This document shows, piece by piece, positions 1-8,871 of a stretch of DNA of 34,938 bases (the stretch's first letter is position 1; each line of letters opens with the position of its first letter). The DNA lies in assembly GCA_039199225.1 (NCBI GenBank), contig JBCCSZ010000037.1:1-34938 (forward strand), written 5' to 3'. A program made the translations under genes and the position numbers. The DNA is from JBCCSZ01 sp039199225. GTDB taxonomy: Bacteria > Bacteroidota > Bacteroidia > Chitinophagales > Saprospiraceae. A model generated the notes under the pieces. The model was given only the letters and a program-made list of their open reading frames with translations, was not told the DNA's origin and did no database searches.

Positions 1-776
1 ACCTGCCGGATAATGCCCCGATCACCTACACCCCAGAAGGCAGCGTCAACTACAACGAAACCCTACTGAGCCACTTCAACCGCATGCTGCCCGACTTTAG
101 CGGCAAGCAGGAAGCGCTCGACTACATTCGAAATTGGGCCAGTGGCTCCCAAGCGGGTGTCCTGTCCATCAGTTTCATCCTGGCTTTGTTTTTTGCCTCC
201 AACGGCATGATGACTCTGATGCGCGGATTCGAAAAATCTTACAAATCCACCTTTACCTCCCGCAACCCCATCTACAAACGACTGATTGCCATATACCTCA
301 CATTCATCATTGGCTTGCTGGTCATGGGTTCCTTTTTCTTCATCCTGCTGAGCAGTCCCATCATTGAGTATCTTCAAAACCTACTTGGGCTTGAACGCTT
401 CGGCAGCAAAGGCATCAATTTGCTGAGTGTCGTCTTACTGATTTGTCTGCTCTACACCGGAATCAGCGTCGTCTACCGACTGGCAGCCCCCACCTTGCGC
501 AAATTTCAGTTCTTTTCCACCGGCGCCACGCTGGCTACCATCCTATCGGTATTGACCACTGCCGGTTTCTCCTTCTATGTCAACGAATTTAATACTTACA
601 ATCGCTTGTACAGCTCCATTGGAACCGTCATCGTTATCATGTTGACCATACAGTTCAACTGCTTAATTTTACTGATCGGCTATGAGCTAAACGCCAGTAT
701 TGCGGTGAACGTCGATTTGAAAAAATCCCTCCTCAGAAAAAAAGAAGAAGACGAAGACAAAAAGGAAGAGCAGTAA
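1..776 (+). CDS. YihY/BrkB family inner-membrane protein, 5' end outside the window
   Basis: The reading frame is open from base 3 to the TAA at 774-776, so the gene begins upstream of the window; the first in-window ATG at 84 is internal. About 258 residues are visible. There are several long hydrophobic segments (for example VLSISFILALFFASNGMMTL, IYLTFIIGLLVMGSFFFILL, and one near the end, VIVIMLTIQFNCLILLIGYE), followed by a highly charged Lys/Glu/Asp-rich cytoplasmic tail. The 'SNGMMTLMRGFEKSY' stretch after the first visible helix and the late 'YELNASI' segment match the YihY/UPF0761 family, once annotated as ribonuclease BN but now regarded as membrane proteins of unknown function, possibly transporters. 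The family assignment is from recognised sequence pattern; function is not known. Confidence 0.85.
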   Translation, partial: LPDNAPITYTPEGSVNYNETLLSHFNRMLPDFSGKQEALDYIRNWASGSQAGVLSISFILALFFASNGMMTLMRGFEKSYKSTFTSRNPIYKRLIAIYLTFIIGLLVMGSFFFILLSSPIIEYLQNLLGLERFGSKGINLLSVVLLICLLYTGISVVYRLAAPTLRKFQFFSTGATLATILSVLTTAGFSFYVNEFNTYNRLYSSIGTVIVIMLTIQFNCLILLIGYELNASIAVNVDLKKSLLRKKEEDEDKKEEQ

Positions 777-1210
777 ATTTTGCCAGACAAGGGAGCAGCT
801 TTCTCAGCTGCGACATAACATATTTTTTATTTGAATACAAAAATAAAAAATAAATTTTCACTGACTAAAATATTGCTGCAATCCGAAACCTCTGGCGGTT
901 CGAATCCGTACAATTTGCCAGTCGGTGAACGAATATGAATGTAAAAAAGGCAGTTATACCCTGTCACAAATTTCGCCTCTCAATTCCTTTATTTTCACTG
1001 ATCTATTTGCTCCTGAGAAAAACGGCACACTACAGCATCTGTCCTGTTTATCAAAAATTAGTTTGTGAAAAACTTTAAACATAAATTTTTGATAATTACA
1101 GTATTATGGATTATCATTGCGCCTACTATGATACATAAATGTAATATATAACAACAAACAGGCTGGTTCAAACTCTATTAAAAAAACTAGAGAGACTAAT
1201 TTTTTAACTA
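777..1210. other. Intergenic region, 434 bp, AT-rich
   Basis: No convincing gene. A small hairpin GCAGCT-TTCTC-AGCTGC (795-811) lies 19 bp after the YihY stop and may be a weak terminator, although no T-tract follows directly. Upstream of the TPR gene, TTTG at 1062-1065 followed by AATTTTTG at 1084-1091 is a possible Bacteroidota-type promoter (spacing 18), which would give a leader of about 115 nt. A tRNA T-arm-like string lies at 894-920 but is not part of a tRNA. Confidence 0.4.
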
Positions 1211-2623
1211 ATGAAGCACTATGATTTTGACCGCCCAAGCGACCTCCGTGACTTGGTTTTCCAGTATGAGGTAGTGTCACAAAAAGGAACGGTACTATCC
1301 CTTGAGGAAACGGCCTTTCTGCAGTTGGTTATCTTCTTTGAAAAGGAGCATTCGGTAGCCAAGGCTATGTCGGTTATTAACCAGGCAATTGCCCAGCATA
1401 AGTTCTCTGGAATCCTGCATAAGAAGAAGGCAGAACTCTTGTTGACCGAGCAAAACTCAGAGTTGGCATTAGAGTCCCTCGATCGGGCGGAGGTATTTGG
1501 GCAACCTATCAAAGATGTGGATATGCTGCGTGCCAGAGCATTCGTCCACCTTGGAAAATTCAACGAAGCACTCGAGCTTTTGGGCAATCTGCGATTTTAT
1601 GAATACCTCGGCAGACAAGAAAGGAGCGAATTACTTTTCACGGAGTCTTGTATTCACGAAAAATTGCAACAGTTCGAACAGATGTACGAATCGCTGCGCG
1701 ATGCCTTGCTCGAAAACCCAGACAATGAAAAGGCGTTAGAGCGCTTTTGGGTTGCCGTCGAACTGTGTAAAAAACACCAAGACAGCATCGATCTCCACCA
1801 CTATATTTTGGACATCAACCCCTACAACTACAGAGCGTGGTACAACATCGGGCATGCCTACTACTCTACCAATCAGTATGTCGAAGCCATCGAGGCTTTT
1901 GAATATGCTTTCCTAATCAATGAGGAGTTTGAACATGCCTATCGGGACTATGCGGAGATTTGCTTTGAAATGAAGTACTACGATAAGGCACTGCGTTGCT
2001 ACCTCGAATTCGTAGAACACTTCGAAGCAGATGCAGACATCCTAGCCAAGATTGGACAATGCCTTCAGTATACAGATAAAATCGGAAAGGCAAAGATTTA
2101 CTTTTTCCGCGCCCTTGGCCTCGACCAACGCAACGACGAAGTGTATTTCCACATCGGCGAATGTTACGCCCAGGAGAATTTGTGGCCCAGTGCCATTCAC
2201 TTTTACAGGCAGGCCATTCGATTGGACAATGAACGCGAAGATTATCTCTTCTCCCTGGCCAAAGCTTATATGGCACTTGGAAGAAACAAAAAAGCGGCCC
2301 CACTTTTCCTAAAGGCCGTTGAAGCTGCCCCCGAACAAACGACTTACTGGATTACTTATGCGTTGTTCTATCTCAAGCAGGGTCAGATGTATAAAGCCTT
2401 GGAAATCATCGAGGATGCAGAGTTGAATTCCTGCGGCGCCGATATTTACTTCTGTAAGGCTGCCTTCTTATTCATGCTCGAAAAAGACAAGGATGCCATG
2501 GAAGCCATGCGAGAAGGGCTGAGTATTGACTACAGCCAACACGAATTGCTGTTCGAGCTGTTGCCAGATAGGAAAGAGGACAAAAAAATCAAAGATATTC
2601 TGAACTACTTCAAGTATGAGTAA
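1211..2623 (+). CDS. Tetratricopeptide-repeat (TPR) protein
   Basis: A 470-residue protein built almost wholly of TPR helical hairpins. Canonical units are clear in the centre and C-terminal half: 'YNYRAWYNIGHAYYSTNQYVEAIEAFEYAF', then units beginning near FEHAYRDYAEICFEM, ADILAKIGQCLQYT, NDEVYFHIGECYAQ, DYLFSLAKAYMALG and TTYWITYALFYLKQ, each with the W/Y-x2-hG-x2-hxxxxxxxAhxxF pattern. There is no signal peptide and no membrane segment, so it is probably a cytoplasmic scaffold or adaptor. Proteins of this size and layout are widespread in Bacteroidota, but their partners are mostly unknown. It stands alone: a 434-bp gap precedes it and a terminator follows at 2667. The ATG at 1211 is the first in frame and follows an AT-rich leader without a Shine-Dalgarno sequence, which is normal for the phylum. 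Confidence 0.85.
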   Translation: MKHYDFDRPSDLRDLVFQYEVVSQKGTVLSLEETAFLQLVIFFEKEHSVAKAMSVINQAIAQHKFSGILHKKKAELLLTEQNSELALESLDRAEVFGQPIKDVDMLRARAFVHLGKFNEALELLGNLRFYEYLGRQERSELLFTESCIHEKLQQFEQMYESLRDALLENPDNEKALERFWVAVELCKKHQDSIDLHHYILDINPYNYRAWYNIGHAYYSTNQYVEAIEAFEYAFLINEEFEHAYRDYAEICFEMKYYDKALRCYLEFVEHFEADADILAKIGQCLQYTDKIGKAKIYFFRALGLDQRNDEVYFHIGECYAQENLWPSAIHFYRQAIRLDNEREDYLFSLAKAYMALGRNKKAAPLFLKAVEAAPEQTTYWITYALFYLKQGQMYKALEIIEDAELNSCGADIYFCKAAFLFMLEKDKDAMEAMREGLSIDYSQHELLFELLPDRKEDKKIKDILNYFKYE

Positions 2624-2666
2624 GACACGGCCTTAAGCTGTGGACACACCTATTATAACACACCGG

Positions 2667-2699
2667 AAAGCTGCCCGTAAGGCGGCTTTTCTCATTTTT
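2667..2699 (+). terminator. Rho-independent terminator after the TPR gene
   Basis: AAAGCTGCC (2667-2675), loop CGTAA, GGCGGCTTT (2681-2689; one G-T pair), then TCTCATTTTT. It closes the TPR transcript 44 bp after its stop. Confidence 0.8.
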
Positions 2700-2826
2700 A
2701 GATGACGCCCAAATAAGTTTTATTATTCCATCAAGGCCCTTAACTTAAAGGTGCGAATGGCATCGAGCGACCCGAAGCTTGAGCTGCTGTCCTGGATTTC
2801 TTCACAATTACTTAGCTTAATATACT

Positions 2827-3540
2827 ATGTGTGGTCGTGCCTCTTTGACGAAAATGGAAAAGGAATTGGAAAAACGCTTTCGTGCCACTTTCTACAGGGA
2901 GGAATTGGAGCGCCACAATCCACTCCCCAATTTCAATATCGCACCAACACATCTGCATCCTGTTGTTACAGCCAACGACCAGGAGCACTTGCAACTCTTC
3001 CGATGGGGCCTTATCCCCTTTTGGTCCAAAGCAGCTTCCATTGGCAGCCGGATGATCAACGCACGGATTGAAACCATTCTGGAAAAAAGCGCTTTCCGCC
3101 AGGCCATCCGGAAGCGCCGTTGCCTGGTGCCATTCGACGGCTTTTACGAATGGCAAAAGCGGGGAAAGCAAAAAACTCCTTACCGCATCAAGCTCAAAAG
3201 CGATCAGATATTCGCCGTTGCAGGAATCTGGGAAAAGTGGGTAGAACCCAGCAGTGGCAACGAAATACACTCCTTTAGCGTCATCACACAACCGCCCAAT
3301 CAGTTGCTCGCCCCCATTCACGACCGCATGCCCGCCATCTTACTGGCCGAACAAGAGACCACCTGGCTGGACGAGGACCTCCCAGCAGAAGAAGCCCTCC
3401 AACTCATCGTACCCTTTCCAGATGAGCTGATGACCGCCTATCCAGTCTCCAAACGGGTCAATAAAGTCTCAGAAAACGACGCAAGCTTGATTGAAGAAGT
3501 ACCTACGTCTGAAGAAGGCCAGCAGGGAAGTTTGTTTTAA
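2827..3540 (+). CDS. SRAP-domain protein (HMCES/YedK family), abasic-site DNA-protein crosslink enzyme
   Basis: A 237-residue protein with every hallmark of the SOS response-associated peptidase (SRAP) family. The start is fixed by the catalytic Cys2 (MCGRAS): after Met removal the cysteine becomes the N-terminus and forms a thiazolidine crosslink with the open-ring aldehyde of abasic sites in single-stranded DNA. The other active-site residues are visible: Asn78 in NARIET, Glu108 in DGFYEW, and His165 in HDRMP. The 'FRWGLIPFW' and 'NFNIAPT' motifs are also standard. Known family role: protecting abasic sites in ssDNA at replication forks and self-reversing the crosslink. The length is close to human HMCES core and E. 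coli YedK. It is a single-gene unit; a LexA box is not evident upstream. Confidence 0.95.
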   Translation: MCGRASLTKMEKELEKRFRATFYREELERHNPLPNFNIAPTHLHPVVTANDQEHLQLFRWGLIPFWSKAASIGSRMINARIETILEKSAFRQAIRKRRCLVPFDGFYEWQKRGKQKTPYRIKLKSDQIFAVAGIWEKWVEPSSGNEIHSFSVITQPPNQLLAPIHDRMPAILLAEQETTWLDEDLPAEEALQLIVPFPDELMTAYPVSKRVNKVSENDASLIEEVPTSEEGQQGSLF

Positions 3541-3616
3541 GCAATTCGTAGCGCTATCAGCTTGACAATAAACTGGATAGTCAATTCAACCCATACATTA
3601 ATTTCAATATTTCCGT

Positions 3617-3624
3617 TATATTTG
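3617..3624 (+). promoter_or_regulatory. Candidate -7 box for the haem lipoprotein gene
   Basis: TATATTTG matches the Bacteroidota -7 consensus TAnnTTTG and lies 30 bp before the ATG at 3654. No clear TTTG is present about 20 bp further upstream, so the -33 element is weak. Confidence 0.4.
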
Positions 3625-3653
3625 AAGAAACATCTTATCCAACAAATTAAGTT

Positions 3654-4028
3654 ATGAAACGAATCTTTATCTTTTCAGTCCTCTTACTATTTGGTGCAGC
3701 CTGCGAAGACGATAATGGAGGAGGCGTTACAATTGACTGCGACGCACGTACCATCACTTATGATAGCGACATCAAAGCCATCGTCGATAGAACCTGTGCC
3801 TACAGTGGTTGTCACGATGGCGATCCTTTTAGCACGGCACCACACAACTACACAGTCTATGCCGGTATGTTGATTCCACTGGAAAATGGCCGCTTCCGCC
3901 GCCGAGTGCTGGAACAGCGCAGCATGCCTGACCCCGACAGTGTCCCCAACGGCGCCCCCAATCGACTGACAGACGAGGAGTTGGCCATCATCGACTGTTG
4001 GCTGAAGGCAGGTCATCCGGAAAACTAA
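3654..4028 (+). CDS. Small lipoprotein with cytochrome c-like haem site (CX4CH)
   Basis: A 124-residue protein. A short signal peptide (MKRIFIFSVLLLFGAAC) ends in a lipobox with the lipidation cysteine at residue 17, followed by acidic residues. The mature part carries 'RTCAYSGCHDGD': Cys48 and Cys53 with His54, a CX4CH rather than the usual CXXCH haem attachment motif, preceded by 'YDSDIKAIVD' as in many Bacteroidota and Planctomycete cytochrome-like domains. The C-terminal 'RSMPDPD...LTDEELAIIDCWLKAG' fits the distal Met ligand (Met91) and final helix of a class I cytochrome c. Probably an outer-membrane- or periplasm-anchored monohaem electron carrier. Cys29 and Cys115 are extra and could form a disulfide. 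It is 10 bp upstream of an outer-membrane barrel gene and probably co-transcribed with it. The haem claim is inferred from motif spacing. Confidence 0.7.
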   Translation: MKRIFIFSVLLLFGAACEDDNGGGVTIDCDARTITYDSDIKAIVDRTCAYSGCHDGDPFSTAPHNYTVYAGMLIPLENGRFRRRVLEQRSMPDPDSVPNGAPNRLTDEELAIIDCWLKAGHPEN

Positions 4029-4038
4029 CTGTTTTGCC

Positions 4039-4707
4039 ATGAAGCATCTTTGCGTTGCCATCTTATTGTGTCTGTTTTTACAACCCACTAGGGCTACTGC
4101 CCAAGACAAGGACTCTTCCCTACCAACTATGCAGATGGGTGTCAAACTCTACACCCAATTTCTGCGTCTTGGCGCGCCGTCTATTCCTTATTTCGATCGA
4201 ACAGACTTTTCGCTCATGGACTACCTGTCCTTTAGCCCTTCCTTCACCTTTCAAATGCCCGGTAAGCCCTTCTTGCATGAGATCGAGCCGACTTTTCGCT
4301 TTCGGGACTATGAAGCCGACGGTCTGAAAGAAACCTACATCAGCCTTCGCTACGAAATTGGCAAACTGAGCAACATACCACAGGGTAAAAAAATGAGCTT
4401 CCGAATGGGCTTGTCCTCCGAATTCTTTTTCTACAATGGAGAAGCTGTGCCGGGTAGCGTCTTTGTCTTGCGCAAAGAATTGAATAAATACGGCATTCTG
4501 GCTTCGAGCATCCCACATCTGCACATTCCCGTATCCGATCGATTTTACCTGGATTTAAACATGGCCCTACTCACCTTTTCCTTCCACTATCAAAGCGACT
4601 ATACCGATAATCCGGCCTTTACGGAGCAGCAAAAAACCCTCAGAAGTACTGCCTTTGAATTCGCCTTGGCCAGATCGTTTCGCGTTGGATTCGGTTTGAT
4701 CCTTTAG
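4039..4707 (+). CDS. Predicted outer-membrane beta-barrel protein, function unknown
   Basis: A 222-residue protein with a clear signal peptide (MKHLCVAILLCLFLQPTRATAQ, cleavage after A-T-A-Q or nearby). The rest alternates hydrophobic and polar residues with many aromatics: SFSPSFTFQMPG, HEIEPTFRFRDY, TYISLRYEIGKL, MSFRMGLSSEFFFYNG, FYLDLNMALLTFSFHY, and a final FEFALARSFRVGFGLIL. This suggests about eight to ten amphipathic strands and an aromatic/hydrophobic C-terminal end, typical of small outer-membrane barrels. I do not recognise the specific family. It starts 10 bp after the haem lipoprotein gene, so the two are probably one operon and may act together at the outer membrane; that link is inference. 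Confidence 0.65.
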   Translation: MKHLCVAILLCLFLQPTRATAQDKDSSLPTMQMGVKLYTQFLRLGAPSIPYFDRTDFSLMDYLSFSPSFTFQMPGKPFLHEIEPTFRFRDYEADGLKETYISLRYEIGKLSNIPQGKKMSFRMGLSSEFFFYNGEAVPGSVFVLRKELNKYGILASSIPHLHIPVSDRFYLDLNMALLTFSFHYQSDYTDNPAFTEQQKTLRSTAFEFALARSFRVGFGLIL

Positions 4708-4803
4708 ACTTCCTTTTCCTCAGTCGATTGAATGACACAGCTGGTCCAATAGAATGGATAGCGCAAGCTGTTTCGTGAATCTTTGGTATCTCAGACGCAC
4801 AAA

Positions 4804-4849
4804 CTACCCAAGTATGTAGTCCCTAGAAATCCCAGGAGTCCTAATTTTA
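4804..4849 (+). promoter_or_regulatory. Inverted-repeat operator plus -7 box in front of the sensor kinase
   Basis: CTAC-N8-GTAG inverted repeat at 4804-4819 (core CTACCCAAGTATGTAG), then 22 bp, then TAATTTTA at 4842-4849 (compare TAnnTTTG). The repeat covers the place where a -33 TTTG would sit, and no TTTG is present, as expected for an activator-dependent promoter. The kinase ATG is at 4856, so the message would be leaderless or nearly so. The same layout recurs at 8872-8918 after the response regulator. Confidence 0.45.
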
Positions 4850-4855
4850 TAAGAT

Positions 4856-7800
4856 ATGGGGAAGCAAACATTTGGAAGAAACAAGTGGCAGGGTTTCTAC
4901 TCTTCATTTTGCTGGATACTGACCATTGGTTGGCTTCCTCTTGGGCTGTGGGGTCAATCCAACGACCCATTTCAGCTTGAGCGTATATCGATTGAGCAGG
5001 GGCTTTCTCAAAGCTCGGTCAATGCTTTGGCGCAGGATGAGCAGGGCTTTCTATGGATCGGTACACAGGATGGTTTGAATAAATTCGACGGGCTGGAATT
5101 TGAATACATGCGCTCACGCCCCTTTGATACAAGCTCGCTTTCCAACAATTTTATTTCGTCCTTGCTGGTCGACCATAAAAACCGGCTGTGGGTGGGCAGC
5201 ATGCGGGATGGACTCAACCTTTACCAAAGAAAAACGAAGACTTTTCAACGATTTTATCATCATCCCGATCAGCAGAACAGTTTATCTGGAAGTGCCATCA
5301 GTAGTCTGTACCAAGACAACAATCGCAACATCTGGATCGTCAGCTACAACGGCTTAAACCAAGTCATTGAAGAGGACTATAAGTCCGGGCGTTTCCACTT
5401 TAGGCACTACTTGAAGCAGAAAATTAGCTACAAAGAAAAGGGCGGCTTACAAATTACTTGCCTCTACCAAGATGCTCATCAGCAACTTTGGGTCGGCACC
5501 AACAGAGGACTGCTGCGCTACAGATACAAGCACAAACACAAAATCGATGCACCCGAATGGGCGGAGCAGCTCGACTTTCACCCATCGCTTGCTGGCCCCA
5601 TTCACTCAATTGTAGAAGATGCCAATGGTTGCTTGCACGTCAGTGCGGCTGGTAAGTTATGGCAATACGATTCCGAAGCCGACCACTTCGCTGAGAGCAG
5701 TACTTTCCAATCCAAACAGCATCCCATTGACTCCAAAGCACCTCTTTTCTTGCACAAAAACAAAAAGGGGGATTTGATACTCATCGGCAAAAGCAAAATG
5801 TGGCGCCTGCATTTTCGCAATCATGCCTATGCCAGTTGTTTCAAATTGATCCGTCGTTTGGATACGCTCCACCATATCCATCACCCTTTTGGTACGCAGC
5901 CCTTTTTGGAAGATCAATTGCACGACGAACTTTATTGGATGGGAACCCATATTGGAGGCTTGCTGAAAATCTATGAGAAGCGCAAGCAGTTTCACAGCGA
6001 CCATCTGAAGACCGTCAGCAAGCACTATGGCCAGGCACCCATCGTGTGGAGCATCGCAGAAGACCCGTTTAAAAATATTTGGCTCCGACTCGAAAATGGC
6101 TTTGTACATTACAACCAGCAAAGTCAGCGATACCGCTTTTTGTCGCATATCCCCACTGAAAAAGCTAAGCATCTGAGCGTAGACGATGCCAAACTCTTTT
6201 ACATAGACGACAAAGGACAAGCTTGGTTGGCTGGTCGAAGAGGATTGTTCAAAGCAAAGATCAACGAAAAGGGAGCGATAAAAGCCCAGCGCATTTCTAC
6301 CCAAGACAATTGCCGCGATAAGGGCTTATTTTGTCTACAACCCATAGCGGGTAATCGCCTACTATTCGGCACCTATACCGGCGTCCGAATATTCGATTTG
6401 AAAAAAGAGACATTCCTCTCCTGCCCCATTCCCACTGACCGAGCACATGGCAAACCAACGGGCCGCCGCGTGACGAATGTATTGCTCGACAGTAAAAACA
6501 ACCTTTGGCTGGGAACCCAATTTGGCCTAGTCCTTTACCGCAACCTACAGGCAGATTTATCCGATTTAGCAGCGCGTGTTCCAGAGCTGTATTTTCACGA
6601 CAAAAAAGACCCCAGCAGCTTAGTCGACAATACCATTACAACCATTGTGGAGGATGCCATCGGACGCATTTGGATCAGTACCATGACGGGCCTATCGCTG
6701 GTTGAGCAAACGACTCCACGACTGCGATTCCGCTCTTTTACCGAAGCCGATGGGCTGGCCAATAATATCATATATGGCGTTTTGAAAGAAGACAATTCCA
6801 GATTTTTTTGGATCAGTACCAACAATGGTTTGTCGCGTTTCGATACGGAAACTTTCAGCTTTTACAACTACCATGCTTCGGATGGTCTACAGAGTAACGA
6901 ATTCAATGGCGAGGCCCTTTACAAAAGCAAATCAGGAGAACTTTTCTTTGGTGGCATCAGTGGCTACACCAGATTTCGTCCGACCGAAATCCGAAGGGAA
7001 AACCAAGTTCCTCCCATCTGGATATCCGAAGTAGTCGTCAATCGAGGCGAACGCTTCAACCTCTTGTCGGATACCCTGGTCAAGCCGCTCCGACTGAGCT
7101 ACGACCAACGCTCGTTTTCGGTCCATTTCGTGGGGCTGGATTACCTCAACCCAAAGGATTTGACCTACTACTACGACCTGGAGGGCGGCGACCTTCGAAA
7201 TGTAGCCATCGGAAAAAACCGGGAGCTGTATTTTTCCAATCTCACCCCAGGACGCTACCTACTTCACATCAAAGCCATCAACAAAGATGGCATCATCAAC
7301 CGAACCGGCAATAGCCTTGAGTTCGTCATCGATTTACCATTCTGGAAAAGCCCCTGGTTTTATACCGGTATTTTGGCCTTTCTAGTCGGCATGGTTGGTC
7401 TCTTGTTCTATGTCTGGTACCGGATGAAGCTCAACAAGATCGCAGAGATTGAGGCGGTTCGGCAATTGGCGGCACAGGACTTCCACGATGAATTGGGCAG
7501 TAAGCTTTCCATCATATCGCTGTACAGCGAGCTGGGAAAAAAAGGATACCAAAAGGGCGACCAACAAACACCCCTGTACCTGGAAAAGGTGACTCAAACA
7601 TCCAATAGTCTGTACGATTCTATGAAGGACTTGCTTTGGTCGCTCAACCCCAACAAGGACAGTCTGCGGGACCTTTTCATCCACCTCAAGGACTTTGGAG
7701 AGGAACTCTTTACACATTCGGACATTGAATTTCAATCTACTGGAATGAATGGCCTTTCCATCGCTTCGACCGTCTTGCCGATGAACTACAAACGCCATTT

Positions 7801-8077
7801 GTTGCTCATTGGAAAAGAGGCGATGAACAACTGCTTGCGGCATGCAAAATGCAGACAAGTTCGCTTGCAGATGCATTACAACAACAAAAAACTGGTTTTA
7901 CAAATTGAAGACGATGGACAAGGGTTTGATTTGGAAAGAGAAAAGCTTGGAGACGGCCTCCACAATATGCAAAGCCGCGCTAGGAAAGTAAATGGTTCGT
8001 TGACCATAAAATCATCGGAAGCAGGTACCTTGGTACAGTTGAACTGCCCGATTGGAACTTCGCTAAAGCCAATTTAA
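4856..8077 (+). CDS. Two-component sensor histidine kinase with periplasmic Reg_prop propeller
   Basis: 1073 residues. The N-terminus has a signal or anchor segment (about 14-38, ending LGLWGQ). Residues about 40-730 hold many Reg_prop repeats of the form 'ALAQDEQGFLWIGTQDGLNKFDG', 'LVDHKNRLWVGSMRDGLNLY', 'VEDAIGRIWISTMTGLSLV' and 'LKEDNSRFFWISTNNGLSRFD', which form two seven-bladed propellers in this family. A Y_Y_Y domain follows (about 750-825, FSVHFVGLDYLNPKDLTYYYDLEG), then one transmembrane helix (about 835-857), a HisKA_3 dimerisation domain with phospho-acceptor His877 in DFHDELG, and an HATPase_c domain with N-box Glu988/Asn992, DDGQGFD (1019-1025) and GDGLHNM. It senses an unknown periplasmic signal and phosphorylates the regulator encoded 116 bp downstream. 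Unlike hybrid propeller kinases of Bacteroides it has no fused receiver or AraC domain. The ATG at 4856 is preferred over an upstream, out-of-frame ATG. Confidence 0.95.
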   Translation: MGKQTFGRNKWQGFYSSFCWILTIGWLPLGLWGQSNDPFQLERISIEQGLSQSSVNALAQDEQGFLWIGTQDGLNKFDGLEFEYMRSRPFDTSSLSNNFISSLLVDHKNRLWVGSMRDGLNLYQRKTKTFQRFYHHPDQQNSLSGSAISSLYQDNNRNIWIVSYNGLNQVIEEDYKSGRFHFRHYLKQKISYKEKGGLQITCLYQDAHQQLWVGTNRGLLRYRYKHKHKIDAPEWAEQLDFHPSLAGPIHSIVEDANGCLHVSAAGKLWQYDSEADHFAESSTFQSKQHPIDSKAPLFLHKNKKGDLILIGKSKMWRLHFRNHAYASCFKLIRRLDTLHHIHHPFGTQPFLEDQLHDELYWMGTHIGGLLKIYEKRKQFHSDHLKTVSKHYGQAPIVWSIAEDPFKNIWLRLENGFVHYNQQSQRYRFLSHIPTEKAKHLSVDDAKLFYIDDKGQAWLAGRRGLFKAKINEKGAIKAQRISTQDNCRDKGLFCLQPIAGNRLLFGTYTGVRIFDLKKETFLSCPIPTDRAHGKPTGRRVTNVLLDSKNNLWLGTQFGLVLYRNLQADLSDLAARVPELYFHDKKDPSSLVDNTITTIVEDAIGRIWISTMTGLSLVEQTTPRLRFRSFTEADGLANNIIYGVLKEDNSRFFWISTNNGLSRFDTETFSFYNYHASDGLQSNEFNGEALYKSKSGELFFGGISGYTRFRPTEIRRENQVPPIWISEVVVNRGERFNLLSDTLVKPLRLSYDQRSFSVHFVGLDYLNPKDLTYYYDLEGGDLRNVAIGKNRELYFSNLTPGRYLLHIKAINKDGIINRTGNSLEFVIDLPFWKSPWFYTGILAFLVGMVGLLFYVWYRMKLNKIAEIEAVRQLAAQDFHDELGSKLSIISLYSELGKKGYQKGDQQTPLYLEKVTQTSNSLYDSMKDLLWSLNPNKDSLRDLFIHLKDFGEELFTHSDIEFQSTGMNGLSIASTVLPMNYKRHLLLIGKEAMNNCLRHAKCRQVRLQMHYNNKKLVLQIEDDGQGFDLEREKLGDGLHNMQSRARKVNGSLTIKSSEAGTLVQLNCPIGTSLKPI

Positions 8078-8193
8078 AACATCAACAGGCATGCTTGTCT
8101 GCTGACAATGAACCACTTGAATCTACTGGCTAGTGGTCATTTAGCCTTTGAGCGGAAAAAATTGAATTTGGAAAACTTTAAATTGGATTAGCA

Positions 8194-8817
8194 ATGATTT
8201 CAGTAACAATCGTAGACGACAGGCGGGATATTCGCGAAGGGCTAAGGCTCATTATTGATGGCGCCAAGGATTTTACTTGCCAAAGCGTTTTTGAAAATGC
8301 AGAATCTGCCATCGCCCATATGGGTGAAGCACTGCCGGATGTCGTTTTGATGGATATTGGGCTGCCGGGCATGTCGGGTATCGAATGTGTTCGATTGCTC
8401 AAACAACAACATCCTAGTTTGGACATCATCATGCTGACCGTCCACGACGACGATGAATCCATTTTCCAATCCCTCAAAGCCGGCGCCACTGGCTACTTAA
8501 CCAAAAATATTTTTCCATCCAAGCTGTTGAATGCCATCCGAGAAGTAAAAAATGGTGGCTCACCGATGAGTTCTTCCATTGCTCGACGTGTGGTCTCCTC
8601 CTTTAAAAACATCAGCCATCCAGACAGCGAGCTTACAGGTCGGGAGCGCGAAGTACTCAATCTTCTTTGCCAGGGTAAGAGCTACAAAGTCATCGGCGAC
8701 GCCTTGCACATCAGCGGCAATACCGTCCGCTTTCATCTAAAAAACATTTATCGAAAACTACAGGTCAATTCCAAATATGAGGCAGTTATAAAAGCGTCGA
8801 GAAATCAAATCATTTGA
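8194..8817 (+). CDS. Response regulator, NarL/LuxR family
   Basis: 207 residues. An N-terminal receiver domain (1-120) has the acidic pair Asp8/Asp9, phospho-acceptor Asp54 in LMDIGLPGMSG, Thr82 and Lys104, all in standard places. A GerE/LuxR helix-turn-helix domain occupies about 142-205 (LTGREREVLNLLCQGKSYK..IGDALHISGNTVRFHLKNIYRKL). It is almost certainly the partner of the propeller kinase just upstream (HisKA_3 kinases pair with NarL-type regulators), and both may be on one transcript across the 116-bp gap. Phosphorylation should promote dimerisation and binding to an inverted repeat; the CTAC-N8-GTAG repeats at 4804 and 8872 are the obvious candidates (inference). Confidence 0.95.
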   Translation: MISVTIVDDRRDIREGLRLIIDGAKDFTCQSVFENAESAIAHMGEALPDVVLMDIGLPGMSGIECVRLLKQQHPSLDIIMLTVHDDDESIFQSLKAGATGYLTKNIFPSKLLNAIREVKNGGSPMSSSIARRVVSSFKNISHPDSELTGREREVLNLLCQGKSYKVIGDALHISGNTVRFHLKNIYRKLQVNSKYEAVIKASRNQII

Positions 8818-8871
8818 GTACACAATTAAAATTTCACAAGAAAATTTCGCCTAAAAGTTAAGCTAAAAAAA

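Noticed and set aside
894..920. tRNA T-arm-like string GGCGGTTCGAATCC followed by a TTGCCA end
   Set aside because: There is no D-arm, anticodon arm or matching 5' acceptor strand upstream, and the T-stem pairs poorly. At most a chance match or an old attachment-site relic; no repeat of it was noticed in the window.
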